Below, in pieces: positions 41,341-52,561 of a stretch of 64,000 nucleotides of DNA. This stretch comes from an uncultured Clostridia bacterium (lineage in GTDB: Bacteria > Bacillota > Clostridia > Christensenellales > Borkfalkiaceae). The stretch spans positions 43,007 through 107,006 of the forward strand of contig CANRIK010000004.1 in assembly GCA_947630705.1 (NCBI GenBank), written 5' to 3'. Under the pieces are notes generated by a model, which searched no databases, was not told the DNA's origin, and saw only the letters and a list, made by a program, of their open reading frames with translations. The first letter of the stretch is position 1. Each line of letters begins with the position of its first letter. The translations under genes and the position numbers were made by a program.

Positions 41341-43143
41341 ATGGGAAAGAAGAATATCAGAAATTTCTGTATAATAGCGCATATCGACCACGGCAAGTCC
41401 ACTCTCGCCGACAGACTGATGGAGTGTACCGGACAGGTCTCGGAGAGGGATATGGAGGCCCAGCTTCTGGACTCCATGGATATAGAGAGGGAGCGCGGCA
41501 TAACGATAAAACTTGCCCCCGTCCGCATGTTCTATAAGGCCGACGACGGGGAGGAGTACGAGCTCAACCTCATAGACACCCCGGGTCATGTCGATTTCAC
41601 TTACGAAGTCTCGCGCTCACTTGCCGCCTGCGAGGGCGCGGTTCTGATAGTAGACGCCACGCAAGGAGTAGAGGCGCAGACTCTCGCAAACGTATATCTC
41701 GCCCTCGAAAACAATCTCGAAATTCTTCCCGTGATAAATAAGATAGACCTTCCCTCGGCCCGTCCCGAAGAGGCCAAGAAAGAGATAGAGGAAGTCATAG
41801 GCTTGGACGCCTCTTACGCGCCTCTCGTCTCCGCAAAAGAGGGAACCAACATACACGAAGTCCTCGAAGACGTGGTAAAGTACTTTCCGGCGCCGTCTGG
41901 CGACCGTTCCGCGCCCCTGAAAGCTCTCATCTTCGACAGTTATTACGATAACTATAAGGGAGTTATTCTGTTTGTGCGAATTGTAGACGGAGAAGTAAAA
42001 TCGGGCGACAGAATCAAAACTTTCCGTTCGGAAAAGGTGTACGAAGTAGTTGAAACGGGAGCTTTCAGTCCGTCGCTCGTGCCCAAAGAAAATCTTTCCG
42101 TGGGAGAAGTCGGCTATATAGCCGCCTCGATAAAGACCATACAGGAAGTTGCCGTGGGCGATACCGTCATAAACGCCGACAATCTGGCAAAAGAGCCCTT
42201 ACCCGGCTACAAAAAGGTTCAGTCGGTGGTTTTCTGCGGCATATACCCCCTCGACGGCAGTAAATTCAACGACCTCAAAGACGCTATTATGAAGTTGCAG
42301 TTGAACGACGCATCTCTTATCTTCGAGCCGGACAGCTCCGTTGCTCTCGGCTTCGGCTTCCGTTGCGGCTTTTTGGGACTTTTGCACATGGAAATAATTC
42401 AGGAGAGAATAGAGAGGGAGTTCGGACTCGACATTATCACCACGGCGCCGTCCGTAAGCTATAAAGTAGTAAAGACCGACGGCGAAGAGATATATGTGGA
42501 CAACCCCTCGCACCTTCCCCCGACGTCCGAAATAGAACATATGGAAGAGCCGATAGTAAAGGCGGACATCTACTCGCCGCCGGAGTATCTCGGACAGATT
42601 ATGGATCTGTGCAGGGAGAAGAGGGGCGTATTCCTTCAAATGACATATCTTGACAAAAGCCGCGTTCGGCTTGAATACAACCTTCCCCTCAACGAAATAA
42701 TTTTCGACTTTTTCGACGCAGTGAAATCCCGTACGCGCGGCTATGCCAGCTTTGACTATGAAATAATCGGATATCAGAAGAGCAAGCTCGTCAAAATGGA
42801 TATTCTGTTGAACGGCGAAGTCTGCGACGCGCTCTCTATGATAGTGCACGAGGATTCCGCCTATCCCAGAGGCAGAACGCTATGCGAAAACCTCAAAGAA
42901 GCCATTCCCCGTCAGCTCTTCGAAGTGCCTGTTCAGGCGGCTATCGGCGGCAAGATAATCGCAAGGGAAACGGTAAAAGCCATGCGCAAAGACGTGCTGG
43001 CAAAGTGCTATGGCGGAGATATAACGAGAAAGAAGAAATTGCTCGAAAAGCAGAAAGAGGGCAAAAAGCGCATGAGACAGATAGGCAACGTGGAAGTTCC
43101 CAGCGAAGTTTTCATGCAGATATTGAAGACAAATAAGGATTGA
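41341..43143 (+). CDS. lepA: Elongation factor 4 (LepA)
   Basis: Ribosome-associated GTPase that acts on stalled or back-translocated ribosomes. G1 [16 protein letters not shown]3 [11 protein letters not shown]4 [10 protein letters not shown]; then domain II, the EF-G-like domains and the LepA-specific C-terminal domain ([23 protein letters not shown]-type region, here [36 protein letters not shown]). 600 residues, the standard length. The first codon gives the usual N-terminus ([16 protein letters not shown]), so the start is secure despite the absence of an SD. The MGMT-family gene starts two bases after the stop. Confidence 0.97.
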   Translation: MGKKNIRNFCIIAHIDHGKSTLADRLMECTGQVSERDMEAQLLDSMDIERERGITIKLAPVRMFYKADDGEEYELNLIDTPGHVDFTYEVSRSLAACEGAVLIVDATQGVEAQTLANVYLALENNLEILPVINKIDLPSARPEEAKKEIEEVIGLDASYAPLVSAKEGTNIHEVLEDVVKYFPAPSGDRSAPLKALIFDSYYDNYKGVILFVRIVDGEVKSGDRIKTFRSEKVYEVVETGAFSPSLVPKENLSVGEVGYIAASIKTIQEVAVGDTVINADNLAKEPLPGYKKVQSVVFCGIYPLDGSKFNDLKDAIMKLQLNDASLIFEPDSSVALGFGFRCGFLGLLHMEIIQERIEREFGLDIITTAPSVSYKVVKTDGEEIYVDNPSHLPPTSEIEHMEEPIVKADIYSPPEYLGQIMDLCREKRGVFLQMTYLDKSRVRLEYNLPLNEIIFDFFDAVKSRTRGYASFDYEIIGYQKSKLVKMDILLNGEVCDALSMIVHEDSAYPRGRTLCENLKEAIPRQLFEVPVQAAIGGKIIARETVKAMRKDVLAKCYGGDITRKKKLLEKQKEGKKRMRQIGNVEVPSEVFMQILKTNKD

Positions 43144-43144
43144 T

Positions 43145-43444
43145 ATGAATTTTTTCGGAAGGGTTTACGAGATAGTCGCGCAGATTCCGCGCGGGAAAGT
43201 GCTTTCATACGGCGACGTCGCCCGTCTTACGGGCAGTCCTCGCGCATGCCGGCAGGTCGGTTGGGCGCTCCACTCAAATCCTCGCCCGAACGAGATTCCA
43301 TGCCACAGAGTGGTCTTCCGCGACGGCTCGGTCAGCTCCGGCTTTGCTTTCGGCGGACCGGAAGTTCAGCGAGCCATGCTTGAAGCGGAGGGAGTGGCGT
43401 TTTCGGACGACGGCATGATAGACATGAAAAAATACAGATGGTAG
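43145..43444 (+). CDS. Short MGMT-family (alkylguanine transferase-like) protein
   Basis: 99-residue protein equal to the C-terminal DNA-binding and active-site domain of O6-alkylguanine-DNA alkyltransferases: VYEIVAQIPRGKVLSYGDVA (helix-turn-helix), the arginine-finger region, and the active-site NEIPCHRVVFRDG. The acceptor Cys of PCHRV is present, unlike in ATL proteins where it is Trp or Ala. The N-terminal domain of Ada/Ogt is absent. It might repair O6-alkylguanine or flag it for excision repair. It lies between lepA and hemW with almost no spacing. Confidence 0.9.
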   Translation: MNFFGRVYEIVAQIPRGKVLSYGDVARLTGSPRACRQVGWALHSNPRPNEIPCHRVVFRDGSVSSGFAFGGPEVQRAMLEAEGVAFSDDGMIDMKKYRW

Positions 43445-43452
43445 GCTGTCTG

Positions 43453-44568
43453 ATGGCCGGCATATACGTGCATGTTCCGTTCTGTAAATCCAAGTGCCGC
43501 TATTGCGACTTTACTTCGTTTCCCGATAAAATTACGTTTGCCGAAAGCTATATGGCGTGCGTATACCGCGAAATGTCAATGCGCAGAGAGGACCTCAAAG
43601 ATTATAAATTCGATACTCTGTACATAGGCGGCGGCACGCCGTCGGTGATAGACGAGAGCTATATAGCCATGCTTGTCGCCGCGGCGAGGAAGAATTTCAA
43701 TCTCGCGTCCGACGCGGAAATCACGATAGAAATAAATCCCGGCACCATAAGCGTCGGGAAGATTACACTCTACGAAAAGTGCGGAATAAACCGCTATTCG
43801 GTGGGATTGCAGTCGGCGATAGACGGCCAACTGCGCGATTTGGGCAGAACTCATACTCTGAACGACTTTGTGTCGTGCGCAAAACTTCTCAAAGGCAAAA
43901 ACTTCAACGTTGACGTGATGATAGGCCTCAAAGGTCAGTCCGAGGACGATATTTTAAAGACCATAGAGGTGGCTTCCGTATTCGGCGCAAGTCATATATC
44001 CATGTATGCGCTCACCCCCGAAGACGGCACGCCGATATACACCGATTATCTCAACGGCGAGCTCCCCGATGCCGACGAAGTTGCGGCAATGTATGAAACG
44101 GGAGTAAAAAAGCTCAAAGAACTCGGTTTCGAACGCTACGAAGTCTCCAATTTTGCGAAGAGAGGCTTTGAAAGCAGGCACAATCTCAACTATTGGCGAA
44201 GGGGCGAATACATAGGTTTCGGCGTTTCGGCGTCGTCGTGCGTGAACAATATCCGTTTTACGAACACCTTCGACCTCGACGAATATTTCAAATGTATTCT
44301 CTCCGGACATCTCGCCGTGATAGACAGGGAGGAGATAGATAAAGACGGTCAAAAAGAGGAGTTCATTATGCTCGCTCTACGCACGGCGGAGGGGTTGAAC
44401 GTCAACCGTTATCAAAGTCTTTTCGGCTCCGACTTTAAGGAAGAATTTGCTTCCACAATCTCGAAAATGCGAGAATATGTTGAGTTTTCCGGAGACAATT
44501 TTAAAATCAAGGACCGATATCTCTTTGTCCAGAACTCTATAATAGTCGAGTTTTTGCGCCTTGTTTAA
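43453..44568 (+). CDS. hemW: HemW-family radical SAM protein (coproporphyrinogen III oxidase-like)
   Basis: Radical SAM protein with CX3CX2C motif HVPFCKSKCRYCDFTSF near the N-terminus, then LYIGGGTPSVIDESYI, TIEINPGTI and the HemW segment GINRYSVGLQS. HemW is thought to insert heme into respiratory enzymes, and proteins of this type are often mis-named as HemN; an extra CNF-type cysteine motif of true HemN is not seen. 371 residues from ATG 43453, which gives the family N-terminus (MAGIYVHVPFC). An in-frame ATG at 43438 overlaps the previous stop and is possible. The 3' end overlaps the convergent lipoprotein gene by four bases. Confidence 0.9.
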   Translation: MAGIYVHVPFCKSKCRYCDFTSFPDKITFAESYMACVYREMSMRREDLKDYKFDTLYIGGGTPSVIDESYIAMLVAAARKNFNLASDAEITIEINPGTISVGKITLYEKCGINRYSVGLQSAIDGQLRDLGRTHTLNDFVSCAKLLKGKNFNVDVMIGLKGQSEDDILKTIEVASVFGASHISMYALTPEDGTPIYTDYLNGELPDADEVAAMYETGVKKLKELGFERYEVSNFAKRGFESRHNLNYWRRGEYIGFGVSASSCVNNIRFTNTFDLDEYFKCILSGHLAVIDREEIDKDGQKEEFIMLALRTAEGLNVNRYQSLFGSDFKEEFASTISKMREYVEFSGDNFKIKDRYLFVQNSIIVEFLRLV

Positions 44569-45212
44569 CCGGTCTTTTTAGTGGCTATGACTTTGCCTGA
44601 ACCGCCGTCTAAAAGATAGGCGGTTATATTTTTATCCCTGTCGCACACGCCCACATAGTAATAACAGCCCTCGTCGTACAGAAGCCTTATGTAAATCTCG
44701 CCCTCGAAATCTCTTTTTCTCGTGAGACTTGCAAACAGCTCTCTGTCGTACTCCGCGGCGCAGCCGAGTATCTGTTCGCATGACATCACGCCGCTGTCGG
44801 CCACGTTCAAAGCTCTGTAAGTTTTTTGCTCTCCGTTCACTGTGAGCGCGACGTCCACGCCCTCCGCATTGAAGGGCTCGGCGGTATAGGAGAACGTGAA
44901 CTTCCCGTCCACAGCCTCGTAATTCATTTCTCCGCCGATGTCCCCCAGAGTTATTTCAACGTTTTCCGGAGTCGGCGAGAGCTTTACGGAAATCTCCACG
45001 AGATCGCACATATCGCCGCATATGCCGTCTGCGTTATACGGCTGTTCACGCGATACGCAGTATACGCTCAAAGACAGGTTGTCGTCTTTGTACAGGTAAA
45101 TTTCGCTTCTTTTTTCGGAGATGTAGGCAGTGTAATCGACGGAAGCTCCGCAGGCGGAAAAAGGAATGATTGCCGCCGTTATCGCCGCGGCCGCGATAAA
45201 AAGTTTTTTCAT
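44565..45212 (-). CDS. Putative lipoprotein of unknown function
   Basis: 215-residue protein. N-terminus MKKLFIAAAAITAAIIPFSA then Cys gives a type II signal peptide with lipobox FSAC. The mature part is beta-rich, with segments such as NLSLSVYCVSRE, CDLVEISVKLSP and YYYVGVCDRDKNITAYLLDG; no family recognised. ATG 45212 is chosen for the signal peptide; the frame is open 18 codons further upstream. No SD is present; a weak promoter (TTCATA, 17, TATATT) ends seven bases before the ATG, so this may be another leaderless gene. Confidence 0.75.
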   Translation of the reverse strand: MKKLFIAAAAITAAIIPFSACGASVDYTAYISEKRSEIYLYKDDNLSLSVYCVSREQPYNADGICGDMCDLVEISVKLSPTPENVEITLGDIGGEMNYEAVDGKFTFSYTAEPFNAEGVDVALTVNGEQKTYRALNVADSGVMSCEQILGCAAEYDRELFASLTRKRDFEGEIYIRLLYDEGCYYYVGVCDRDKNITAYLLDGGSGKVIATKKTG

Positions 45213-45219
45213 AGTGATA

Positions 45220-45248
45220 AATATATTTACTATTCTGTGAATTATGAA
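45220..45248 (-). promoter_or_regulatory. Weak promoter candidate of the lipoprotein gene
   Basis: Minus strand: TTCATA (45243-45248), 17-base spacer, TATATT (45220-45225), seven bases before the ATG at 45212. Box matches are poor. Confidence 0.4.
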
Positions 45249-45274
45249 TAATATGAATAAATTCATATAAACAG

Positions 45275-45303
45275 TTGCATTTTTTTCGCGCGTATGTTAA
45301 AAT
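45275..45303 (+). promoter_or_regulatory. Promoter upstream of membrane-anchored protein and guaB
   Basis: TTGCAT (45275-45280), 17-base spacer, TAAAAT (45298-45303) with an upstream TG. Confidence 0.65.
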
Positions 45304-45339
45304 ACTAAAAATTTAAAACGTATAACAGGTAACAGTAGC

Positions 45340-45954
45340 TTGAACAATATAATTGCCAAAACAGCCTTAAAGACACTGCTTGTGTTGATAATAGCGGCAA
45401 TACTCGCTTTCGGAGTGGCCAGTCTGGGTTTTCCGCAGCATATGGCTACGCTCTTCGAAAATCTGAACGGGTATTCGTTTGCGACGGGCTATGCCGGACT
45501 TGCTTACAGCTATTCGCGGACTATCGAAAACCTTTCGCGTTGCGTTGACGACAGTATTCTTGCCGGCGATTACGTGAACGTAATAAACTACGGCGAATTG
45601 CTTGTGTCCGAGGAAGATTTTGTTGCTTTTGCCGAGGAGCGCACCTCCGCCGACAGGGAAAAACTTTCCACGGAAAGCGCTTCGGATTATAACTATTATC
45701 ACGTAGTATACGGCAACCTCGCATGCGCCAAATATAACCGCGGCGATAGCGAAGGAGCCCTTGCAACCGCGAAGGAATCGCTTCCCGAAGGCTCCGGCTT
45801 TCCGGCGAACAACGCATATGCCGCGCTCGCCGTGAGAGCAAATCTCAAATCGGACGCTCAATTCCTTTCCGAATTGTACAACGCGGTGAAGGTATTGACT
45901 CCGAACTCCGGAGAAGAGGAATATTACGGGGCCGTGATGGCCATTTTAACTTAA
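45340..45954 (+). CDS. Membrane-anchored protein of unknown function
   Basis: 204 residues. One N-terminal membrane helix (TLLVLIIAAILAFGVASLGF, about 12-31) anchors a helical extracytoplasmic domain that looks TPR-like: alternating short helices such as GYSFATGYAGLAYSYSRT, YYHVVYGNLACAKYNRGDSE and NNAYAALAVRANLKSDAQFL. No family recognised. Start is TTG 45340 with only a weak AGG upstream. It lies 21 bases before guaB and is probably co-transcribed with it. Confidence 0.7.
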   Translation: MNNIIAKTALKTLLVLIIAAILAFGVASLGFPQHMATLFENLNGYSFATGYAGLAYSYSRTIENLSRCVDDSILAGDYVNVINYGELLVSEEDFVAFAEERTSADREKLSTESASDYNYYHVVYGNLACAKYNRGDSEGALATAKESLPEGSGFPANNAYAALAVRANLKSDAQFLSELYNAVKVLTPNSGEEEYYGAVMAILT

Positions 45955-47433
<1,479 letters not shown>

Positions 47434-47453
47434 AATATATAAAAATCGAACGG

Positions 47454-47483
47454 GCGCAAGCCGCTTTGTTATGCGGCTTGCGC
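47454..47483 (+). terminator. Hairpin between guaB and guaA
   Basis: 11-bp stem GCGCAAGCCGC/GCGGCTTGCGC with loop TTTGTTAT, no T-run. It may act as an attenuator or stabiliser rather than a full stop, since guaA has no separate promoter that I can see. Confidence 0.55.
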
Positions 47484-47504
47484 TGAAATTTACGAGAGGA
47501 AAAT

Positions 47505-49037
47505 ATGAAGCATCAGAAAGTATTGGTTCTCGATTTCGGCGGACAGTACAACCAGCTTATTGCAAGAAGAGTAAGAGAGCTGGGTGTGTTCTGCGATTTG
47601 CTGCCCTCCGAAATGTCACTCGAAAAAATCAAAGAATATAACCCCATAGGCATAATTTTCACGGGCGGCCCCAACAGCGTCTACGAAAAGGACAGCCCCA
47701 AGATTGACCCCGAAGTATTCTCGCTCGGTATACCCGTTTTGGGCATATGCTACGGTTGCCAGCTTACCGCACATATCCTCGGCGGAGTGGTGGAATCGGC
47801 TTCCGCCTCCGAATACGGCAAGGCAGAAGTCAATTATCTTCCTTCGCCGCTCACGAAAGACGTTCCCTCGCACGCAGTCTGCTGGATGAGCCATACCGAC
47901 AGAATAACCAAACTTCCGGAGGGCTTCGAAAAGATAGCAGAGAGCGAAAACTGCCCCTATGCGGCATTCGGCGACAACGTCCGCAAAATTTACGGAGTAC
48001 AGTTCCACCCCGAGGTAAATCATACCCAATACGGAATGCAGATACTCAAAAATTTTCTTTATAACGTCTGCGGAGCGACGGGCGACTGGACAATGTCCAA
48101 CTTCGTCGCCAACAAAATAGCCGAACTCCGCGAAAAAATCGGAGACAGAAAGGTACTTTGCGCCATGTCCGGCGGAGTGGATTCGGCAGTTGCGGCAACT
48201 CTCATTCACAAGGCCGTCGGGGACCGACTCACGTGCGTATTCGTCGATCACGGACTTTTGAGGAAATATGAGGCCGAAGAGGTAATGACAGTATTCCGCG
48301 ACGGTCTGAAAATGAATCTTATAAAGGCGGACGTGGGCGCGTTATTCCTTGCCAAGCTCAAAGGAGTGGCCGATCCGGAGAGAAAGCGCAAAATAATAGG
48401 CGAAGAATTTATCCGCGCCTTCGAAGCGGAGGCCAAAAAGATAGGCAAAGTGGATTTCCTTGTGCAGGGCACCATTTATCCTGACGTAATAGAGAGCGGA
48501 AAGGGCAAGAGCGCGGTTATAAAGAGCCATCACAATGTCGGCGGTTTGCCGTCGGTAGTGGACTTCGAAGAGATAATCGAGCCCTTGCGCGATCTGTTTA
48601 AGGACGAGGTAAGGAAGGTCGGTTTCGAACTCGGACTGCCCAAGTCGGTAGTGATGCGCCAGCCCTTCCCGGGGCCGGGGCTTGCCATAAGAATTATGGG
48701 CGAGGTGACGGAAGAAAAGCTCGAAGTTCTGCGCGAGAGCGACTATATTTTGAGGGATGAAATAGCCAAGGCCGGACTCGACGGCGAGATTTGGCAGTAT
48801 TTCACCGTCATAACGAACAGCAAGACCGTCGGAGTGCAGGGCGATTTTCGCACCTATGAGAACGTTGTGGCGATAAGAGCCGTAACTTCTCTCGACGCCA
48901 TGACGGCAGATTGGGCGCGTATCCCCTACGATGTCCTCGAAATAATATCGAACAGAATCGTAAACGAAGTAAAGCACGTAAACAGAATAGTTTACGATAT
49001 AACCTCCAAACCACCGGCAACGATAGAATGGGAATAA
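47505..49037 (+). CDS. guaA: GMP synthase, glutamine-hydrolysing
   Basis: Converts XMP to GMP using glutamine and ATP. N-terminal class I amidotransferase: [48 protein letters not shown] (nucleophile Cys) and [12 protein letters not shown]. The ATP-pyrophosphatase loop is [17 protein letters not shown] (about 228). The C-terminal dimerisation domain ends [13 protein letters not shown]. 510 residues, standard. AGAGGAAAA precedes the ATG. Confidence 0.98.
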   Translation: MKHQKVLVLDFGGQYNQLIARRVRELGVFCDLLPSEMSLEKIKEYNPIGIIFTGGPNSVYEKDSPKIDPEVFSLGIPVLGICYGCQLTAHILGGVVESASASEYGKAEVNYLPSPLTKDVPSHAVCWMSHTDRITKLPEGFEKIAESENCPYAAFGDNVRKIYGVQFHPEVNHTQYGMQILKNFLYNVCGATGDWTMSNFVANKIAELREKIGDRKVLCAMSGGVDSAVAATLIHKAVGDRLTCVFVDHGLLRKYEAEEVMTVFRDGLKMNLIKADVGALFLAKLKGVADPERKRKIIGEEFIRAFEAEAKKIGKVDFLVQGTIYPDVIESGKGKSAVIKSHHNVGGLPSVVDFEEIIEPLRDLFKDEVRKVGFELGLPKSVVMRQPFPGPGLAIRIMGEVTEEKLEVLRESDYILRDEIAKAGLDGEIWQYFTVITNSKTVGVQGDFRTYENVVAIRAVTSLDAMTADWARIPYDVLEIISNRIVNEVKHVNRIVYDITSKPPATIEWE

Positions 49038-49046
49038 AACCGATTT

Positions 49047-49098
49047 AAAACAGATTGTGATAAAATCCATATAAAACAGAGTAGGATAAAATACATAT
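49047..49098 (+). repeat. Imperfect 26-bp tandem repeat after guaA
   Basis: Two adjacent copies, 49047-49072 and 49073-49098, identical at 22 of 26 positions, each containing ATAAAAT and ending CATAT. Directly followed by a long hairpin. Confidence 0.7.
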
Positions 49099-49099
49099 G

Positions 49100-49142
49100 A
49101 AGCGGAAGCGGCGGACGCACAAGGCGTCCGCCGCTTCCGCTT
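49100..49142 (+). terminator. Long hairpin after guaA
   Basis: Perfect 19-bp stem (49100-49118 with 49124-49142), loop ACAAG. The 3' arm ends CCGCTT, followed by TAAAGG, so there is no strong T-run. The following 49143-49297 holds no gene. Confidence 0.8.
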
Positions 49143-49297
49143 TAAAGGAAAATTTCAACTAATTTATGGAGGTATCCGATTTATTCGCAGTAAATATACG
49201 GCGCGGATGTGAAAATTTAATGTAATTGAAGCGAAAATTTAAAAAATTTTCGGCAAATTATGTGCGCAAATATCTCCGAAAGCAAAAAAATCGGGTA

Positions 49298-49326
49298 TTG
49301 CAATTTTTATTTCGGAGTGTTATACT
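49298..49326 (+). promoter_or_regulatory. Promoter of HelD-like gene
   Basis: TTGCAA (49298-49303), 17-base spacer, TATACT (49321-49326), 19 bases before the ATG at 49346, which has AAGAGG as SD. Confidence 0.7.
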
Positions 49327-49345
49327 TATTTATTAAGAGGACAAC

Positions 49346-51718
49346 ATGACGGAATTTAAAGAGCTCAAAAACTTAATAAATCCTCATAAGGAGCCGGACA
49401 AACAGTTTTTCTTGGATTTGCTCGACGAAGATAAACAGCTTTCCGCGGAGCACAGACATTTACAAGCGGTAATGCTCATGTTGAAGGCTCTGTATCTTGT
49501 AAAACTGAAAAACAAGATAGAGGAGGCAAAGACCGAGAAACGCTCGCTTGTACAGGGCGAAGATTACAATGCTGAAAAATACCGCAGAGTGCTCGAACTC
49601 AACGCGGCCATTGCCGAACTCAAATCAAAGCGCGACGCCTACAAACCGTTTTTCAGCGAGCCGTATTTTGCCAGAATGGACCTTGTGGACGAAAGGGAGG
49701 GCTATAACTCCTATTATATAGGCAAACACGGGGATACGGGTTTGGAAATCGTCGATTGGCGAGCTCCTCTCGCTCGCAAATATTATCAGAAGAGCAATAC
49801 TTCCTTTTCCATCAACGAATACGATTACAAATTGATTTTAAGGCGCGCTCTGCGCACAAAAAACGGCAAACTCCTCGATTTCAAGAACGAATTTCTATCA
49901 CTTTCGGACTATCTGACAAAGGACGAAATAGCCGGTCGCGACGAACAGCTTATATTCGACCCGTATTTAAAGGAAATTTTAAAGAGCCGCAAAGAAAAAC
50001 GCGAAATTACCGACATAATCGAGACCATTCAGGAACAGCAGTATGAAATAATAACTCTGCCCGAATCGGAGCAATTCGTGCTTCAAGGCATTGCCGGCAG
50101 CGGCAAGACGATGATTCTCTTGCACAGACTCTCGTATATTATGTACAACAACGACGGAATACGCAAAAGCGACGTGCTCGTAATTACACCGTCCGATTCT
50201 TTCAACGCCTTTATAGACGAGCTTTCCGCCGTTCTCGAACTCGAAAAAGTCCGCACGAGCACTATAAGCAACTATTTTCTCGCCATGCTCAAAAGCGTCG
50301 GAGTGGATATCTCCGCGAAAATAAATTATTCGGCCGTTCCGCCGCGCGAATACGAGGAATACGTCTATTCCGATAGTTTTGCCCTTGACTCCAACAGACG
50401 TCTCGGCAAAATTTACGACGGCATATTCGGAATGTTCGTCTCTCCCGACGTTGAACAGACGGTCGCCGACGTCGGAAAGGCCTGCGCCGCGCAGGTTGAA
50501 GAATACGAAAAAATAAAGAACGCCGGACTGCGCGTTCGCCGCTGTGTGCTGGGAGAAATAAAGGAAAAACCCGACGGCGGACTGTATTATACGAAACAAT
50601 TCCGGTATATGTTCAACTGCGTGCTCGACGTCGAAGAGTTTTTAAGACTTGTCCGCTCCGACGAAAGAATGAAAAACTACGCCTTTTTCTACAAACAGTT
50701 CCTTTCGTTCTACAAGTCCGTAAAATTCATACGCAGATATTCCAATAAAATCTGCCTCGCCGCCATTGATGATTTGAATTCGTTGAAGAACACCGTCGAA
50801 AGGGAAATTTCCGATCTCAAACGTTACAAGATGAAAGTGGGAACGGAGGAGGTGCTCACCTATTCCGTCGGAATAGAAAAGCGCGAACAGCTCAAAACGG
50901 AAATCGACGCAATCTGCGAACGCGTAGTTAAAATTCTCAACGCGTTTTCCGTCGTGTACGATTTCGCCGACGTTCTTCGGGGCGATTCTTTCCTCGTCGC
51001 GATAGGCAAATGCGAAAACCCTTACGACGTTCTGCGGTTTTTCAATCGTGAAATTCTGAAAAAATCCAAATTGAAATTCGGCGCCGACCCCAAAACTCTG
51101 TATCGCTGCGACCCGTTCGCACTGTGTCTGATACTAACCAAACTCGGCTACAATCTCTCTCCGAAATATGCCTTTCTGTTTATCGACGAGGCGCAGGATA
51201 TATCGCCTTCGGAGTATTCCGTACTGCGCGCCGTAAACGACAGAGCGGTATTCAACGTGTTCGGAGACCTTAAACAGAACATAACATATTATCGCGGAAT
51301 AAAGAGCTGGGAGGAGCTGGGGCTGAAAACCTACACTCTGAATCTTAATTACAGAAACACCAATCAGATAGTCGATTACGTTGCCGAACGCCTCGGCATA
51401 GATATGAAGTCGATAGGTCTGAACGGCTCCGAAGTGGTGACGATCGACCGCCGCTCCGTAACGGGATTCCTCTCCTCGAAGAACGGTTTGAAAGCTCTGA
51501 TCTGTTCGGCGGAAAATCTGGCGAAGTTTGCAAGAAAGAGCTATAATTTGCCGGGAGTGACGGGCAAGATATCAAAGACAAAGATAAATCTTCTGACGGT
51601 GTACGAGAGCAAAGGTCTGGAATTTACCGCCGTTGCGGTCGCCGACGGAGATATGACGGTAAATGAGAAATATATCGCCTATACGCGGGCTTTGAAAGAG
51701 CTTGCCTTGATACGATGA
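49346..51718 (+). CDS. HelD-like UvrD/Rep-family helicase
   Basis: 790-residue superfamily 1 ATPase resembling HelD, which frees stalled RNA polymerase from DNA. The N-terminal coiled arm (about 1-110) has long charged helices; the HelD-type segment YYIGKHGDTGLEIVDWRAPL is at about 130-150. Walker A is LQGIAGSGKTMILLHRLSYI (about 248); Walker B is FLFIDEAQDISPSEYSVL (about 612). Motifs IV-VI follow: FGDLKQNITYYRGIKSWEEL, LNLNYRNTNQI and YESKGLEFTAVAVAD. AAGAGG lies before the ATG. It is separated by a shared terminator from the convergent dapB. Confidence 0.9.
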   Translation: MTEFKELKNLINPHKEPDKQFFLDLLDEDKQLSAEHRHLQAVMLMLKALYLVKLKNKIEEAKTEKRSLVQGEDYNAEKYRRVLELNAAIAELKSKRDAYKPFFSEPYFARMDLVDEREGYNSYYIGKHGDTGLEIVDWRAPLARKYYQKSNTSFSINEYDYKLILRRALRTKNGKLLDFKNEFLSLSDYLTKDEIAGRDEQLIFDPYLKEILKSRKEKREITDIIETIQEQQYEIITLPESEQFVLQGIAGSGKTMILLHRLSYIMYNNDGIRKSDVLVITPSDSFNAFIDELSAVLELEKVRTSTISNYFLAMLKSVGVDISAKINYSAVPPREYEEYVYSDSFALDSNRRLGKIYDGIFGMFVSPDVEQTVADVGKACAAQVEEYEKIKNAGLRVRRCVLGEIKEKPDGGLYYTKQFRYMFNCVLDVEEFLRLVRSDERMKNYAFFYKQFLSFYKSVKFIRRYSNKICLAAIDDLNSLKNTVEREISDLKRYKMKVGTEEVLTYSVGIEKREQLKTEIDAICERVVKILNAFSVVYDFADVLRGDSFLVAIGKCENPYDVLRFFNREILKKSKLKFGADPKTLYRCDPFALCLILTKLGYNLSPKYAFLFIDEAQDISPSEYSVLRAVNDRAVFNVFGDLKQNITYYRGIKSWEELGLKTYTLNLNYRNTNQIVDYVAERLGIDMKSIGLNGSEVVTIDRRSVTGFLSSKNGLKALICSAENLAKFARKSYNLPGVTGKISKTKINLLTVYESKGLEFTAVAVADGDMTVNEKYIAYTRALKELALIR

Positions 51719-51749
51719 AACCGAATAAAATAATACGTTGAAACGGAAA

Positions 51750-51790
51750 AACAAAGAGACAGCGGAACAAAACTCCGCTGTCTCTTTGTT
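51750..51790 (+). terminator. Bidirectional terminator between helD and dapB
   Basis: Perfect 17-bp stem AACAAAGAGACAGCGGA/TCCGCTGTCTCTTTGTT with loop ACAAAAC and T-rich ends in both directions. Confidence 0.9.
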
Positions 51791-51802
51791 TTATGTAAAT
51801 AA

Positions 51803-52561
51803 TTATGAATTCGGATTGTTCAGTACGTCGTCCATATTGTACTTTCCGTTCGGCTTGCCGCAGAGCCACTTTGCGGCCTTGACCGCTCCGGCGGCAAAAA
51901 CCTTTTTGGAGCGCGCCGAATGTGAAAGAGTTATAATTTCGTCCTCTCCGGCAAACATAACTTCATGTTCTCCGACTATTGTTCCGCCGCGCACGGCGTG
52001 AATTCCTATTTCGTTTCCGCGTTTTCCCACAATGCCCGAACGACCGTCCATGAGCGGTTTTTTGCTCTCAAACGCCGAATTTGCGCTCTCCGCAAGCATG
52101 AGCGCCGTGCCGGAAGGAGCGTCCGCCTTCAATCTGTGATGCTTCTCGACAATCTCTATATCGAAATTTTCGCCCAGAGTCTCGGCGGCTTCGCGCACGA
52201 GCTTTACAAGCAGATTTATCCCCACCGAAAAGTTTGCCGTTCTGAAAACGGCCAGCTTTCGGGAGCAACTGTCTATGTAGGCCAAATCTTCTGCGGAATA
52301 TCCCGTTGCGGCAAGCACTACCGGCACTTTATTTGCCGCCGCCCATTCGAGCTCGTCGTGAAGGACGGTAGGAGAGGAGAAGTCTATGATTACGTCCACG
52401 CTCTCCTTAACGTCCGAAAAAGACGAATACACGGGCACGCCGACCTTGCAATCGCGCACGTCTACGCCGCATACCGTTTCGGTTTCCCCGTCGGAGTCTA
52501 TCACTCCGCGTATCATTTTCCCCATTCTGCCCGAGATTCCGCAAATCAAAACTTTAATCAT
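51803..52561 (-). CDS. dapB: 4-hydroxy-tetrahydrodipicolinate reductase
   Basis: NAD(P)H-dependent second committed step of lysine/diaminopimelate synthesis. Rossmann start MIKVLICGISGRMGKMI; signature IVEKHHRLKADAPSGTALML with the catalytic His pair and Lys near residue 140; DVIIDFSSPTVL. 252 residues, standard. Its start overlaps the dapA stop by four bases. Third gene of the asd-dapA-dapB operon under a lysine riboswitch. Confidence 0.97.
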   Translation of the reverse strand: MIKVLICGISGRMGKMIRGVIDSDGETETVCGVDVRDCKVGVPVYSSFSDVKESVDVIIDFSSPTVLHDELEWAAANKVPVVLAATGYSAEDLAYIDSCSRKLAVFRTANFSVGINLLVKLVREAAETLGENFDIEIVEKHHRLKADAPSGTALMLAESANSAFESKKPLMDGRSGIVGKRGNEIGIHAVRGGTIVGEHEVMFAGEDEIITLSHSARSKKVFAAGAVKAAKWLCGKPNGKYNMDDVLNNPNS

